64,000 bases of DNA from Rhodocyclaceae bacterium (GCA_019455325.1 JACFMQ010000001.1:631071-695070), one strand, 5' to 3'. Positions 42,578 through 52,917 are shown, counted from the first letter of the stretch. Made by a program: numbers and translations. Notes: a model not told the origin generated them from the sequence alone.

Positions 42578-44212
42578 TCACCGCCGCGCGCGGGCGATCT
42601 GCCTCGACAGCGCGATCAGCGGCACCAGGCCGACGGCGACGATGGCCAGCGCCGCCGTCGACGCCTCGGCAAGGCGTTCGTCGGAAGCCAGCGTGTAGGC
42701 CTGCGTCGCCAGCGTGTCGAAGTTGAACGGGCGCATGACCAGCGTCGCCGGCAGCTCCTTCATGACGTCGACGAAGACCAGCAGGCCGGCGGTGAGCAGG
42801 CCGCCGCGCAGCAGCGGCGCGTGCACCCGGCGCAGGGTCTCGCCCTGCGAGCAGCCGAGGCTCTTCGCCGCGTCGTCCATGCTCGGCGTGATCCGGGCCA
42901 GGCTGGCGCCGACCGTCTGCAGCGCGATGGCGAGGAAGCGCACGAGATAGGCATAGACCAGCGCGGCGATGCCGCCGGTGAGGACGAGGCCGGGGTTGCT
43001 GCCGAAGAGCGACTGCCAGCCGGCGGCGATCCAGTTGTCGAGCCGCGTCACCGGGATCAGCACGCCGACCGCGATCACCGAACCGGGCACTGCGTAGCCG
43101 AGGCCGACCATGCGGTTCAGGCCGCGCGCCAGGAGCCCCTTCGACTGCCGCGCCGAGTAGGCGAGCAGCAGCGCCAGCGCGACGGCGCAGAGCGCGGTGA
43201 CGCCGGCGAGCACGAAGCTGTTGCGCGAGAGCATCAGGAAGCGCTCGCCGAACTGCGCGTCGCCCTCGATCAGCGCCAGCCGCAGCAGCAGCCCGGCCGG
43301 CAGCAGGAAGCCGACGGCGAGCGGCAGCGCGCAGGCGAGGAAGGCGGCGGCGGCGTGTGCGCCGGAGAGCCGCCGGCCGGGCAGCGGGCGGTTGCGGCCG
43401 GTGGTGTCGTGGAAGCGGGCGCGGCCGCGCGAGAAGCGTTCGAGCGCCAGGAGCAGCACGACGAAGCCGAGCAGCATGGCCGCCAGTTGCGCAGCGGCGG
43501 TGCGGTCGCCGAGCGAGAACCAGGCGCGGTAGATGCCGGTGGTGAAGGTCTGCACGGCGAAATACGACACCGTGCCGTAGTCGGCCAGCGTCTCCATCAG
43601 CGCCAGCGCCGCGCCGGCGGCGACCGCCGGCCGCGCCAGCGGCAGCGAGACGCGGAAGAACCCCGCCCACGGCCCGACGCCGAGCGTGCGCGCCGCCTCC
43701 AGCATGCCGCTGGCGCGTTCGAGAAAGGCGGTGCGGGCGATCAGATAGACGTAGGGGTAGAAGACGAAGACGAACATGGTCACGGCGCCGCCGAGCGAGC
43801 GCACGTCCGGGAACCAGTAGTCGCCCTTCTGCCAGCCGAAGGTCTCGCGCAGGAAGGTCTGCAGCGGCCCGACGAACTGCAGGAAGTCGGTGTAGACGTA
43901 GGCCAGCACGTAGGCCGGCATGGCCAGCGGCAGCACCAGCGCCCACGCGAAGACGCGGCGGCCGGGGAAGTCGTGCATCGCGGTGAGCCAGGCCGTGGCG
44001 ACGCCGACGACGACGACGCCGCCGCCGACGCCGAGGCACAGCCAGAGCGTGTTGACGACGTACTCGGGCAGCACCGTCGACGCCAGGTGCCGCCAGGTGT
44101 CACCGGTGCCGCCGGCGAAGACGTTGAGCAGCACGCTGGCGATCGGCATGCCGACGAGCAGGGCGACGAGCAGGGAAAGGCGCAGCAGTGGGCTGAAGCG
44201 GGCTGAGGTCAT
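42578..44212 (-). CDS. fbpB: Ferric-iron ABC transporter permease (FbpB-like)
   Basis: Inner-membrane permease of 544 residues made of two fused six-helix halves, the FbpB/FutB layout. Each half has its EAA loop: EAARTLGVGPWAGFFRVSLPL in the first and DAAKSLGCSQGETLRRVHAPLL in the second, which dock onto the ATPase. The ATG at 44212 avoids an Arg-rich upstream extension. It is divergent from the ATPase gene fbpC, sharing a 128-bp promoter region. The substrate-binding partner is probably FbpA at 26878-27900. Confidence 0.92.
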   Translation of the reverse strand: MTSARFSPLLRLSLLVALLVGMPIASVLLNVFAGGTGDTWRHLASTVLPEYVVNTLWLCLGVGGGVVVVGVATAWLTAMHDFPGRRVFAWALVLPLAMPAYVLAYVYTDFLQFVGPLQTFLRETFGWQKGDYWFPDVRSLGGAVTMFVFVFYPYVYLIARTAFLERASGMLEAARTLGVGPWAGFFRVSLPLARPAVAAGAALALMETLADYGTVSYFAVQTFTTGIYRAWFSLGDRTAAAQLAAMLLGFVVLLLALERFSRGRARFHDTTGRNRPLPGRRLSGAHAAAAFLACALPLAVGFLLPAGLLLRLALIEGDAQFGERFLMLSRNSFVLAGVTALCAVALALLLAYSARQSKGLLARGLNRMVGLGYAVPGSVIAVGVLIPVTRLDNWIAAGWQSLFGSNPGLVLTGGIAALVYAYLVRFLAIALQTVGASLARITPSMDDAAKSLGCSQGETLRRVHAPLLRGGLLTAGLLVFVDVMKELPATLVMRPFNFDTLATQAYTLASDERLAEASTAALAIVAVGLVPLIALSRQIARARR

Positions 44213-44232
44213 GGCGATCCGGCGTGAATGCG

Positions 44233-44242
44233 AATTATAATT
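44233..44242. promoter_or_regulatory. AT-rich palindrome between fbpB and fbpC, possible Fur site
   Basis: AATTATAATT is a perfect 10-bp palindrome in the middle of the otherwise GC-rich divergent region (context AATGCGAATTATAATTGAG). It could be a Fur target controlling both genes and provides -10-like sequence on both strands. Confidence 0.4.
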
Positions 44243-44340
44243 GAGCCTTCGCCTCCGCCGCATTGTCGCACGCAGCGGAGGCAGGCAACGCGACGCGCCC
44301 CCGCCGGTGGCGCGCTCCCCGACCCGGCGCAGCGCATTCC

Positions 44341-45423
44341 ATGGCCCATCTCGAACTCACCGACATCCGGCAGCGCTACGGCGAACACGTCGTCGTCGAC
44401 GGCGTCTCCTTCACCGTCGAAACCGGCGGCATCGCCTGTCTGCTCGGCCCGTCCGGCTGCGGCAAGACGACGCTGCTGCGCTGCGTCGCCGGCTTCGAGC
44501 CGGTCGTCGCCGGCGAGATCCGCCTCGACGGGCGCGCGGTCAGCCGGCCGGGCTTCACGCTGGCGCCGGAAAAGCGGCGCATCGGCATGGTCTTCCAGGA
44601 CTACGCGCTGTTCCCGCACCTCAGCGTCGCCGGCAACGTCGCCTTCGGCCTCGGCGCGCTGCCGGAAAGCGAACGCGCCGCCCGCGTCGCCGAGTTGCTC
44701 GCCACCGTCGGCCTCGCCGGCCAGGGCGGCAAGTATCCGCACGAACTCTCCGGCGGCCAGCAGCAGCGCGTCGCGCTCGCCCGCGCGCTGGCGCCGAAGC
44801 CGGAGCTGATCCTGCTCGACGAGCCCTTCTCCAACCTCGACGTCGACCTCCGCGAGCGCCTGTCGCACGAGGTGCGCGGGATTCTCAAGGGCGCCGGCAT
44901 GACGGCCATCCTCGTCACGCACGACCAGCACGAGGCCTTCGCCATGGCCGACGAGATCGGCGTCATGGACGGCGGCCGCATCCAGCAGTGGGACACGCCG
45001 TACAACCTCTACCACCGGCCGGCCAACCGCGCCGTCGCCGACTTCGTCGGCCAGGGCGCGTTCCTGCCCGGCACGGTGATCGGCCGGCACGAGGTCGAGA
45101 TCGAGATCGGCCGCCTGCGTTCGCTGCAGCCGCTCGAATGCGGCGAGCCCTGCCGGGTGGACGTGCTGCTGCGCCCGGACGACGTCGTCCACGACGACCG
45201 CAGCCCGCTGCAGGCGGAGGTCGTGCACAAGGCCTTCCGCGGCGCCGACATCCTGTACACGCTGCGCCTGGGAAGCGGCGCCCGCATCCTCTCGCTGGTG
45301 CCCTCGCACCACGACCATGCGCTCGGCGGCAGCATCGGCATCCGCCTCGACGTCGACCACGTGGTCGCCTTCAGGGCGGTCGCGGACGGCGAGCGCGCGC
45401 GGCCGATCGCCCTCGTGCAATGA
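44341..45423 (+). CDS. fbpC: Ferric-iron ABC transporter ATPase (FbpC-like)
   Basis: Cytoplasmic ATPase of 360 residues that powers iron uptake. Motifs: Walker [10 protein letters not shown] (about 36-44), Q-loop [13 protein letters not shown], signature [15 protein letters not shown], Walker [13 protein letters not shown] and His switch VTHDQHEAF. The C-terminal about 120 residues form the TOBE-type regulatory domain seen in FbpC. It is divergent from its permease gene and overlaps aat by 4 bp (ATGA), so iron status may influence aat expression. Confidence 0.92.
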   Translation: MAHLELTDIRQRYGEHVVVDGVSFTVETGGIACLLGPSGCGKTTLLRCVAGFEPVVAGEIRLDGRAVSRPGFTLAPEKRRIGMVFQDYALFPHLSVAGNVAFGLGALPESERAARVAELLATVGLAGQGGKYPHELSGGQQQRVALARALAPKPELILLDEPFSNLDVDLRERLSHEVRGILKGAGMTAILVTHDQHEAFAMADEIGVMDGGRIQQWDTPYNLYHRPANRAVADFVGQGAFLPGTVIGRHEVEIEIGRLRSLQPLECGEPCRVDVLLRPDDVVHDDRSPLQAEVVHKAFRGADILYTLRLGSGARILSLVPSHHDHALGGSIGIRLDVDHVVAFRAVADGERARPIALVQ

Positions 45424-46124
45424 TCCCCTGGCTCGTCGCCGACGCGCCCTTCCCGCCGCCCGAGCACGCCCTCGCCGACCCCAACGGCCTGCTCTGCGCC
45501 GGCGGCGACCTGTCGCCCGAACGCCTGCTCGCCGCCTACCGGCAGGGCATCTTCCCGTGGTATTCGGCAGGCCAGCCGATTTTCTGGTGGTCGCCGGACC
45601 CGCGCATGGTGCTCTTTCCGGCGGAGTTCCGGATCTCGCGCTCGCTCGGCAAGACGCTGCGCGCCGGCCGCTACGAACTGCGGCTGGACAGCGACTTCCC
45701 GGCGGTGATCGAGGCCTGCGCGCACACCTGGCGGCCCGGCCAGCCGGGCACCTGGATCACGCCGGAGATGCGCCGCGCCTACACGCGGCTGTTCGAACTC
45801 GGCTGGGCGCATTCGGTCGAAACCTGGGTGGACGGCGAACTTGCCGGCGGTCTCTACGGCCTGGCCATCGGCCGCATGTTCTACGGCGAGTCGATGTTCG
45901 CGCGGCGCACCGACGCCTCGAAGATCGCCGCCGCGCACCTGGCGCGCTTCCTTGAGGGGCGCGGATTCGGCATGATAGATTGCCAGATGCGCACCGATCA
46001 CTTGGCCTCGCTCGGCGCCCGCGAGATTCCGCGCGACGCGTTCGCCGCCCGCCTGGCGGCGCTGATCGCCGACGCCGAACCGGCGCGCTGGCCGATCGAC
46101 GGCGCCGCCGGCGGCTGGCGCTAG
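45420..46124 (+). CDS. aat: Leucyl/phenylalanyl-tRNA-protein transferase
   Basis: A 234-residue cytoplasmic enzyme that adds Leu or Phe to proteins with N-terminal Lys or Arg, marking them for ClpS/ClpAP. Family motifs: [65 protein letters not shown] and [16 protein letters not shown]. The ATG overlaps the stop of fbpC. The second N-degron transferase gene, bpt, lies 39 bp downstream, so the two destabilising routes are encoded together. Confidence 0.96.
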   Translation: MIPWLVADAPFPPPEHALADPNGLLCAGGDLSPERLLAAYRQGIFPWYSAGQPIFWWSPDPRMVLFPAEFRISRSLGKTLRAGRYELRLDSDFPAVIEACAHTWRPGQPGTWITPEMRRAYTRLFELGWAHSVETWVDGELAGGLYGLAIGRMFYGESMFARRTDASKIAAAHLARFLEGRGFGMIDCQMRTDHLASLGAREIPRDAFAARLAALIADAEPARWPIDGAAGGWR

Positions 46125-46163
46125 GCCGCCGGTCCACAGCCCGCCCGCACCGAGGAAGAGGAC

Positions 46164-46898
46164 GTGTCCCAGCTCAACGACTCGCAACTGCCGTTCTCGC
46201 TGCTGCAGTTCTACGCCACCTCCCCCTACCCCTGCAGCTACCTGCCGGACGAGATCGCGCGCTCGCAGGTGGCGACGCCGACGCACCTGATCGGCGCCGA
46301 GGTCTACGGCGAGCTGGTGCGCGCCGGCTTCCGCCGCAGCGGCGTGTTCACCTACCGCCCGCACTGCGACCACTGCAAAAAGTGCGTGCCGGTGCGCCTG
46401 CCGGTCGAGCGCTTCGCGCCGAACCGCGCGCAGCGGCGGGCCTGGCGCGACCACGGCCACCTCGTCGCGCGCGAGCTGCCGCTCGGCTTCGACGAGGCGC
46501 ACTACGCGCTCTACCTGCGCTACCAGGGCGCCCGCCACGCCGGCGGCGGCATGGATCAGGACAGCCACGAGCAGTACGCCCACTTCCTGCTGCAGAGCCG
46601 CGTCGACACCCGCCTCGTCGAGTTCTCGGACGAACGGGGGCTGTGCATGGTGAGCATCATCGACGTCCTCGGCGACGGGCTGTCCTCGGTCTACACCTTC
46701 TACGAGCCGGGCGACGCCGGCGCCAGCTACGGCACCTACAACATCCTCTGGCAACTGGCGCAGTGCCGCGCCCTCGGCCTGCCCTACCTGTACCTCGGCT
46801 ACTGGATCGCGGAAAGCCCGAAGATGGCCTACAAGGTGCGCTTCCAGCCGATCGAGGGGCTCGTCGACGGCGAGTGGCGGGAACTGCCCGCCGGCTGA
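46164..46898 (+). CDS. bpt: Aspartate/glutamate leucyltransferase (Bpt/Ate)
   Basis: A 244-residue enzyme that adds Leu to N-terminal Asp or Glu. Characteristic text: [37 protein letters not shown] with the conserved CxxC pair, [31 protein letters not shown] and [21 protein letters not shown]. The start is a GTG at 46164 preceded by GAGGAAGAGG. Together with aat it forms an N-end rule pair typical of proteobacteria. Confidence 0.95.
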   Translation: MSQLNDSQLPFSLLQFYATSPYPCSYLPDEIARSQVATPTHLIGAEVYGELVRAGFRRSGVFTYRPHCDHCKKCVPVRLPVERFAPNRAQRRAWRDHGHLVARELPLGFDEAHYALYLRYQGARHAGGGMDQDSHEQYAHFLLQSRVDTRLVEFSDERGLCMVSIIDVLGDGLSSVYTFYEPGDAGASYGTYNILWQLAQCRALGLPYLYLGYWIAESPKMAYKVRFQPIEGLVDGEWRELPAG

Positions 46899-46989
46899 GG
46901 CCGCGAGCGTCCGCTTCTTGCCATACATCATTTTTCCCGCGGCGGCGGCGGGCTAGGATGCCCGCGACCCGCATTGCAGGAACCGCTCG

Positions 46990-47178
46990 ATGAACTCCCG
47001 GAAAGCCAGCTTCGCCAAGGCCCGCAACGCCCTCTTCAAGGCGCTCGCCGACTATCAGACCGCCACCCGCGACATGAACGTCGCCCTTCTGCGCTGCACG
47101 AAGCACACCGCCTCGGTCTACAGCTCGCTGCAGACGATGGTGGACGCCTCCGGCACGATCGCCGTGCGCCGGCGCTGA
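46990..47178 (+). CDS. Small basic hypothetical protein
   Basis: A 62-residue open frame between bpt and pyrD. ATG at 46990 follows AGGAA at a suitable distance. The product is basic, with a helical central part (FAKARNALFKALADYQTATRDMNVALLRC) and one cysteine, and no signal peptide or known motif. Codon use matches the neighbours, which supports a real gene, but I do not recognise the family. Confidence 0.5.
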   Translation: MNSRKASFAKARNALFKALADYQTATRDMNVALLRCTKHTASVYSSLQTMVDASGTIAVRRR

Positions 47179-47232
47179 CGCCCGCGCGCGCCGCGGGCGC
47201 GCTTCGCTGCGGCATTCCATGCTGCATTGCGA

Positions 47233-47238
47233 TAAAAT
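47233..47238 (+). promoter_or_regulatory. -10-like hexamer 6 nt before pyrD
   Basis: TAAAAT at 47233-47238 lies 6 nt before the pyrD ATG, which places the expected transcription start at the start codon itself. No strong -35 is visible at the normal distance. Confidence 0.4.
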
Positions 47239-47244
47239 CGCGGG

Positions 47245-48285
47245 ATGCTCTATCCCCTGATCCGCAGATTCTTCTTCGCGCTCGACGCCGAGGACGCCCA
47301 CGGCGTCGGCATGCGCGGCGTTTCCCTGCTCTCCTGCACCGGCCTGGCCGGCGCGCTGGCGAAGCCGGTGCCGGCCAGGCCGGTCGAGGCCATGGGCCTG
47401 AAATTCCCCAATCCGGTCGGCTTGGCCGCCGGCCTCGACAAGAACGGCGAGCACATCGACGGCCTGGCCGCGCTCGGCTTCGGCTTCATCGAGGTCGGCA
47501 CGGTGACGCCGCGCCCGCAGCCCGGCAACCCGCGGCCGCGCCTCTTCCGCATCCCGGAGAGGCAGGCCATCGTCAACCGCATGGGCTTCAACAACGGCGG
47601 CGTCGACCGGCTGGTCGCCAACGTGCGGGCGGCGAACTTCCCAAAGAAGGGCGGCATCCTCGGCATCAACATCGGCAAGAATTTCGACACGCCGATCGAG
47701 CAGGCCGCCGACGACTACCTCGCCTGCCTGGAAAAGGTCTATCCGCTGGCCGGCTACGTCGCCGTCAACATTTCCAGCCCGAACACCAAGAACCTGCGCG
47801 AGCTGCAGAAGGACGAGGCGCTCGACGCCCTGCTCGCGCCGCTGAAGGCCGCGCAACAGCGGCTGGCGGATGCACACGGCCGCTACGTGCCGCTGGCGCT
47901 GAAGATCGCGCCGGACCTGGAGGACGGCCAGATCGCGGCGATCGCCGACCTCCTGCGCCGGCACCGCATGGACGGCGTCATCGCCACCAACACGACGATC
48001 GCGCGCGCCGGCGTCGAGGGTCTGCCGAACGCCGACGAGACCGGCGGCCTCTCCGGCGCGCCGCTGTTCGCGGCGTCCACGGAGGTGGTGAAGAAGCTCG
48101 CCGCCGCGCTCAAGGGCGAGCTGCCGATCATCGGCGTCGGCGGCATCATGAGCGGCGCGGACGCGGCGGCGAAGATCGCCGCCGGCGCGCGCCTGGTGCA
48201 GTTCTATTCCGGCTTCATCTACCGCGGGCCGGAACTGGTCGGCGAAGCAGCGGCGGCGATCGCCGGAATGCCGCGCAAGCCCTGA
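47245..48285 (+). CDS. pyrD: Dihydroorotate dehydrogenase, class 2 (quinone-linked)
   Basis: Membrane-associated flavoenzyme of pyrimidine synthesis, passing electrons to the quinone pool. The 346-residue protein has the class 2 N-terminal helix ([16 protein letters not shown]), [42 protein letters not shown], the catalytic Ser in [17 protein letters not shown] and [11 protein letters not shown]. Since this genome appears to make menaquinone, the enzyme could use either quinone. The start is directly behind a TAAAAT hexamer. Confidence 0.96.
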   Translation: MLYPLIRRFFFALDAEDAHGVGMRGVSLLSCTGLAGALAKPVPARPVEAMGLKFPNPVGLAAGLDKNGEHIDGLAALGFGFIEVGTVTPRPQPGNPRPRLFRIPERQAIVNRMGFNNGGVDRLVANVRAANFPKKGGILGINIGKNFDTPIEQAADDYLACLEKVYPLAGYVAVNISSPNTKNLRELQKDEALDALLAPLKAAQQRLADAHGRYVPLALKIAPDLEDGQIAAIADLLRRHRMDGVIATNTTIARAGVEGLPNADETGGLSGAPLFAASTEVVKKLAAALKGELPIIGVGGIMSGADAAAKIAAGARLVQFYSGFIYRGPELVGEAAAAIAGMPRKP

Positions 48286-48316
48286 GCCAGCGGCGAATCC
48301 CCCAGTTTCTCCATGG

Positions 48317-48345
48317 TTGTTTGATACAGCACAAAAGCCGATAAT
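48317..48345 (+). promoter_or_regulatory. Candidate promoter of the rnf operon
   Basis: TTGTTT (48317-48322), 17 bp, GATAAT (48340-48345). The predicted leader is about 20 nt and has no clear ribosome-binding site. Confidence 0.4.
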
Positions 48346-48370
48346 TCGCCGCCCGCATCGTTTCCCGACC

Positions 48371-48955
48371 ATGACCCACTACCTCTTCATCCTCCTCGGC
48401 GCCGTTCTGGTGAACAACGTCGTCCTGGTGAAGATCCTCGGCCTGTGCCCCTTCATGGGGGTTTCCAAGAAGCTGGAAACGGCCTTCGGCATGGGCGCCG
48501 CGACCACCTTCGTGCTCACCGTCGCCACCGGCGCCAGCTACGTCATCGACCACTACCTGCTGATGCCCTTCGGGCTGGAATACCTGCGCACGCTGTCGTT
48601 CATCGTCACCATCGCGGCCATCGTCCAGCTCACCGAGATGGTCATCCAGAAGACCAGCCCGGTGCTGCATCAGGTGCTCGGCATCTACCTGCCGCTGATC
48701 ACCACCAACTGCGCGGTGCTCGGCGTGCCGCTGCTGAACGTCGCCAACGGCAACGACTTCGTCGAGTCGCTGCTCTTCGGCGCCGGCAGCGCCATCGGCT
48801 TCTCGCTGGTGCTCGTGCTCTTCGCCGGCATCCGCGAGCGCATCGAGGGCGCCGACGTGCCGGTGCACTTCCGCGGCGTGGCCATCGCCATGATCACCGC
48901 CGGCCTGATGTCGCTGGCCTTCATGGGCTTCGCCGGCCTGGACAAGTACCAATGA
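48371..48955 (+). CDS. rnfA: Rnf complex membrane subunit RnfA/RsxA
   Basis: A 194-residue integral membrane subunit with about six helices. Typical text: [44 protein letters not shown] and [33 protein letters not shown]. Paired with RnfE, its opposite-topology homologue, it holds a [2Fe-2S] cluster in the membrane via conserved cysteines. The ATG at 48371 gives the usual length. The stop overlaps rnfB by 4 bp. Confidence 0.95.
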   Translation: MTHYLFILLGAVLVNNVVLVKILGLCPFMGVSKKLETAFGMGAATTFVLTVATGASYVIDHYLLMPFGLEYLRTLSFIVTIAAIVQLTEMVIQKTSPVLHQVLGIYLPLITTNCAVLGVPLLNVANGNDFVESLLFGAGSAIGFSLVLVLFAGIRERIEGADVPVHFRGVAIAMITAGLMSLAFMGFAGLDKYQ

Positions 48956-49494
48956 TCACCGCCATCGCCATCATGGCGCTCGGCGCCGTCGTGCTCGGCG
49001 CCGCGCTCGGCTACGCGTCGATCAAGTTCAAGGTCGAGGGCGACCCGCTGGTCGAGAAGATCGAGGCCATCCTACCGCAGACGCAGTGCGGCCAGTGCGG
49101 CTACCCCGGCTGCCGGCCCTACGCCGAGGCGATCAACAAGGGCGAGGCCGACATCAACCTGTGCCCGCCGGGCGGCGCCGAGGGCGTGCAGCGGCTGGCC
49201 GACCTGCTCGGCCGCGAGGTGAAGCCGCTCGACGCCGAGGAGAAGCCGAAGGCCATCGCCTTCATCGACGAGCAGACCTGCATCGGCTGCACGCTGTGCA
49301 TCCAGGCCTGCCCGGTCGACGCCATCGTCGGCGCCGCCAAGCAGATGCACACCATCGTTCCCGAGCTGTGCACCGGCTGCGAGCTGTGCGTGCCGCCGTG
49401 CCCAGTCGAGTGCATCAGCATGGAGCCGATCGGCGAGAACCTCGACAACTGGAAGTGGAAGTATCCGGTGATCGAACTGAAGAAGGTCGCCTGA
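48952..49494 (+). CDS. rnfB: Rnf complex ferredoxin subunit RnfB/RsxB
   Basis: A 180-residue iron-sulfur protein. It has one N-terminal membrane helix ([20 protein letters not shown]), a [4Fe-4S] motif CGQCGYPGC with a further Cys in LCPPGG, and two ferredoxin motifs [12 protein letters not shown] and [12 protein letters not shown]. It receives electrons from or gives them to soluble ferredoxin. The start overlaps the rnfA stop (ATGA), and its stop shares one base with the rnfC start. Confidence 0.95.
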   Translation: MITAIAIMALGAVVLGAALGYASIKFKVEGDPLVEKIEAILPQTQCGQCGYPGCRPYAEAINKGEADINLCPPGGAEGVQRLADLLGREVKPLDAEEKPKAIAFIDEQTCIGCTLCIQACPVDAIVGAAKQMHTIVPELCTGCELCVPPCPVECISMEPIGENLDNWKWKYPVIELKKVA

Positions 49495-51227
49495 TGCTGC
49501 AGTTGTTCAAGTTCAAGGGCGGCGTCAAGCCGCAGACCAACAAAACGCAGTCGGTCGGCGAACCGATCGGCGTCGCGCCCCTGCCCTCGCGCCTGTTCGT
49601 GCCGCTGCACCAGTCCATCGGCGGCACGCCGCGGCCGCTGGTCGCGGCCGGCGAACGCGTGCTGAAAGGCCAGTTGATCGGCGGCGCCGACGGCTGGATC
49701 TCGGCCGCCGTGCACGCGCCGACCTCGGGCACCGTGCGCGCCGTCGCCGAGCACGTCGCCGCGCACCCTTCCGGCCTGACCACGCTTTCCGTCGAGATCG
49801 AGCCGGACGGCCGCGACGAGTGGATCGAGCGCACGCCCATCGATCACGGCGCGCTGGCACCGGAGCGGGTCCGCGAACGCCTGCGCGAGGCCGGCGTCGT
49901 CGGCCTCGGCGGCGCCGTGTTCCCGACGCACGGCAAGCTGACCGCGTCGAAGACCGTGCCCATGGAGGAACTGGTGATCAACGGCGCCGAGTGCGAGCCG
50001 TACATCACCTGCGACGACCTGCTGATGCGCGAGCGCGCCGAGGAGATCGTGCGCGGCGTCGGCGTCTTCCGCGACCTGCTGCAGCCGAAGCGCGTGCTCA
50101 TCGGCATCGAGGACAACAAGCCGGAGGCCGTGGCCGCATTGCAGGCAGCGGCGGCGAAGCTCGGCGAGAACTTCGCGGTGGTCGCCGTGCCGACGCGCTA
50201 CCCGGCCGGCGGCGCCAAGCAGTTGATCCGCGTGCTCACCGGCAAGGAAGTGCCTTCGACCAAGCGTTCGACCGACCTCGGCGTGCAGTGCTTCAACGTC
50301 GCCACCGCTTACACTGCGTGGCGCGCCGTCGCGCACGGCGAGCCGGTGGTCTCGCGCATCGTCACGCTCACCGGCAACGTCGAGCGGCCGCGCAACTGGG
50401 AGGCGCTGCTCGGCACGCCGCTCGCCGAGTTCGTCGCGCTCGGCGGCCCGAAGCCCGACACCGACGGCTACCTCATGGGCGGCCCGATGATGGGCTTCGC
50501 CATGCCGACCATGGACGCGCCGCTGGTCAAGGCCACCAACTGCATCATCGCCTCGTCGCCGGCGCTGTTCCCGCCGAAGGCGCCGGAGATGCCGTGCATC
50601 CGCTGCGGCGAATGCGCCAAGGTCTGCCCGCACGAGCTGCAGCCCTTCGAGCTGTACTGGTTCGCGCGTGCCAAGAACTTCGGCAAGACGCAGGAGTACC
50701 ACATCTTCGACTGCATCGAGTGCGGCTGCTGCAGCTTCGTCTGCCCGTCGCGCATCCCGCTGGTGCAGTACTTCCGCTTCGCCAAGAGCGAAATCTGGGC
50801 GCGCGAGAAGGAGAAGAACGCCGCCGACCAGGCAAAGGCGCGCTTCGAGTGGAAGACCGCGCGCGAGGAGCGCGAAAAGGCCGAGAAGGCGGAGAAGCTG
50901 GCCAAGGCCGCGGCCGCGCAGGCGGCGAAGAAGGCGGCGGAAGCCGCCGCCGCTGCGGCCGGCGAAGCGGCCCCGGCGCCGGCCGCAGCAGAAGCAGCGA
51001 CAAACGTCCCGGCGGCGACGAATCCCCCGCTCGACGCAGAAGCCGCGAAGAAGGCCGCCATCGCCGCCGCGCTCGAACGCGCCCGCGCGCAGCGCGCCGC
51101 CGTCGAACCGAAGAACGTCGACCGCCTGACGCCGGCGCAGCAGAAGGACATCGCCGAGGTCGACGCACGCCGCCAGCAGGCCGGCATCGAAGCGCCGCCC
51201 ACCGCGCCCGAGGAATCGCAGCCGTGA
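49494..51227 (+). CDS. rnfC: Rnf complex NADH-binding subunit RnfC/RsxC
   Basis: A 577-residue subunit that carries the NADH/FMN site and two [4Fe-4S] clusters (CIRCGECAKVCP and CIECGCCSFVCP). The N-terminal barrel-sandwich (RPLVAAGERVLKGQLIGG) and the Rossmann-like GLGGAVFPTHGKL and NGAECEPYITCDD are as in NuoF-like proteins. The last about 150 residues are an Ala/Lys/Glu-rich helical tail of low complexity, common in proteobacterial RnfC and variable in length. Confidence 0.95.
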   Translation: MLQLFKFKGGVKPQTNKTQSVGEPIGVAPLPSRLFVPLHQSIGGTPRPLVAAGERVLKGQLIGGADGWISAAVHAPTSGTVRAVAEHVAAHPSGLTTLSVEIEPDGRDEWIERTPIDHGALAPERVRERLREAGVVGLGGAVFPTHGKLTASKTVPMEELVINGAECEPYITCDDLLMRERAEEIVRGVGVFRDLLQPKRVLIGIEDNKPEAVAALQAAAAKLGENFAVVAVPTRYPAGGAKQLIRVLTGKEVPSTKRSTDLGVQCFNVATAYTAWRAVAHGEPVVSRIVTLTGNVERPRNWEALLGTPLAEFVALGGPKPDTDGYLMGGPMMGFAMPTMDAPLVKATNCIIASSPALFPPKAPEMPCIRCGECAKVCPHELQPFELYWFARAKNFGKTQEYHIFDCIECGCCSFVCPSRIPLVQYFRFAKSEIWAREKEKNAADQAKARFEWKTAREEREKAEKAEKLAKAAAAQAAKKAAEAAAAAAGEAAPAPAAAEAATNVPAATNPPLDAEAAKKAAIAAALERARAQRAAVEPKNVDRLTPAQQKDIAEVDARRQQAGIEAPPTAPEESQP

Positions 51228-52249
51228 TGGATTTCAGCACCCCGCCCTACCTGCTCAACAACGCCAGCGTGCAGCGCGTCATGCTGCAGGTGCTGGCCGC
51301 GCTGCTGCCGGGCATCGGCGCCTACGTCTGGATCTTCGGGCCGATCGTCCTCGTCCAGATCGCGCTGGCCACGGCCACGGCGCTCGCCGCCGAGGCGGCG
51401 ATGCTGAGGCTGCGCGAGAAGCCGCTCGCGCCGTTCCTTACCGACGGCAGCGCCGTCGTCACCGCCTGGCTGATCGCCCTCGCCTTCCCGCCGCTGGCGC
51501 CGTGGTGGCTGATCGTCACCGGCACGCTGTTCGCCGTCGTCATCGCCAAGCACCTCTACGGCGGCCTCGGCCAGAATCCGTTCAACCCGGCGATGATCGC
51601 CTTCGCCGTGTGCATCGTCTCCTTCCCGGCGCTCATGTCGCAGTGGCCGCCGGCCGCGCTGGACCTCGGCTTCGCCGAACAGGCGCGCATCGTCTTCGGC
51701 CTGGCGCCGCGCGTCGATGCGATCGTCGGCGCCACCCCGCTCGACGCGCTGAAGACCGGGCTCAAGCTGGAGGAAGGCCGCGTCGGCGTCAGCCAGTTGC
51801 TCGACAACCGCGAGGTGTTCGGCGCCGTCGCCGGCCGCGGCTGGGAATGGGTCACCGCCGGCTACCTGCTCGGCGGCCTCTGGCTGTGGCGGCGCGGTGT
51901 CGTTTCCTGGCACGCGCCGCTCGCCTTCCTCGCCGGCCTGTCGCTGCTCGCCGGCGGCCTCTGGCTGTACGATCCGGCGCAGTTCGCCGATCCGCTCTTC
52001 CACCTCTTCTCCGGCGGCGCCATGCTCGGCGCCTGGTTCATCGTCACCGACCCGGTCTCCGGCTGCACGACGCCGAAGGGCAAGCTGATCTTCGGCTTTT
52101 CCGCCGGCGCGCTCGCCTATGTCATCCGCGTCTTCGGCGGCTATCCGGACGGCGTCGCCTTCGCCGTGCTGCTGCTGAACCTCTGCGCGCCGCTGATCGA
52201 CGTCTACACGCAGCCGGCGATCTTCGGCATGAAGGACAAATCGCGATGA
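51227..52249 (+). CDS. rnfD: Rnf complex membrane flavoprotein RnfD/RsxD
   Basis: A 340-residue membrane subunit with about nine helices. The covalent-FMN motif is present as DPVSGCTTPKGK near the C-terminal third; the conserved Thr is kept. Other features: GGLGQNPFNPAM and GGYPDGVAFAVLLLNL. An in-frame GTG at 51224 directly before the ATG is an alternative start. It follows rnfC with a one-base overlap. Confidence 0.94.
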   Translation: MDFSTPPYLLNNASVQRVMLQVLAALLPGIGAYVWIFGPIVLVQIALATATALAAEAAMLRLREKPLAPFLTDGSAVVTAWLIALAFPPLAPWWLIVTGTLFAVVIAKHLYGGLGQNPFNPAMIAFAVCIVSFPALMSQWPPAALDLGFAEQARIVFGLAPRVDAIVGATPLDALKTGLKLEEGRVGVSQLLDNREVFGAVAGRGWEWVTAGYLLGGLWLWRRGVVSWHAPLAFLAGLSLLAGGLWLYDPAQFADPLFHLFSGGAMLGAWFIVTDPVSGCTTPKGKLIFGFSAGALAYVIRVFGGYPDGVAFAVLLLNLCAPLIDVYTQPAIFGMKDKSR

Positions 52250-52917
52250 AGAAGCGCGCGCCGACGGCAGCGACGATGGCGCTGCGCACCGCCGTCATCC
52301 TCTTCGTCTTCGTCATCGTGTTCACCGGCGTGCTCGCCGGCACCTACCTGTGGACCAAGCCGGCGCTGGACGCCTCGGCCGCCGAGGAGAAGATGAAGCT
52401 GATCGACGAGGTGCTGCCGCGCGGCGCCTACGACAACGAGTTGCTCAAGGACGTGCTGACGCTGCCGGCCGAGCCGCTGCTCGGCACCGACGGGCCGACC
52501 GCGCTCTACCGCGCGCGCAAGGGCGGCGAACCGGTGGCGGTGGTCTTCGAGGCGGTGGCGCCGGACGGCTACTCCGGGCGCATTCGCCTGCTCGTCGCCG
52601 TCGGCGCCGACGGCGCCATCGTCGGCGTGCGCGTCAGCCAGCACAAGGAAACGCCCGGTCTCGGCGACTACATCGAGCCGAAGAAGGACAAGAACAAGGC
52701 GCGCCCGTGGATCACGCAGTTCAACGGCCTGTCCTACGCCGCCGTCAGCGACGCCGAATGGAAGGTGCGGAAGGACGGCGGCCGCTTCGACTTCGTCGCC
52801 GGCGCCACGGTGACGCCGCGCGCCATCGTCAAGGCGGTGCGCAAGGCGACGCGCTTCGCCGCCGAGAACCAGGCGCGGCTCTACGCGCCGAACCAGGAAA
52901 GCGAGGACAGCCGATGA
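52246..52917 (+). CDS. rnfG: Rnf complex FMN-binding subunit RnfG/RsxG
   Basis: A 223-residue protein with one N-terminal membrane helix and a periplasmic domain that binds FMN covalently. Family motifs: GYSGRIRLLVAVGADGAIVGVRVSQHKETPGLGD and the flavinylation site VAGATVTPRAIV. The usual motif is SGATVTS, so the first Ser is replaced by Ala while the acceptor Thr is kept. It overlaps rnfD and rnfE by 4 bp each. Confidence 0.94.
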   Translation: MKKRAPTAATMALRTAVILFVFVIVFTGVLAGTYLWTKPALDASAAEEKMKLIDEVLPRGAYDNELLKDVLTLPAEPLLGTDGPTALYRARKGGEPVAVVFEAVAPDGYSGRIRLLVAVGADGAIVGVRVSQHKETPGLGDYIEPKKDKNKARPWITQFNGLSYAAVSDAEWKVRKDGGRFDFVAGATVTPRAIVKAVRKATRFAAENQARLYAPNQESEDSR

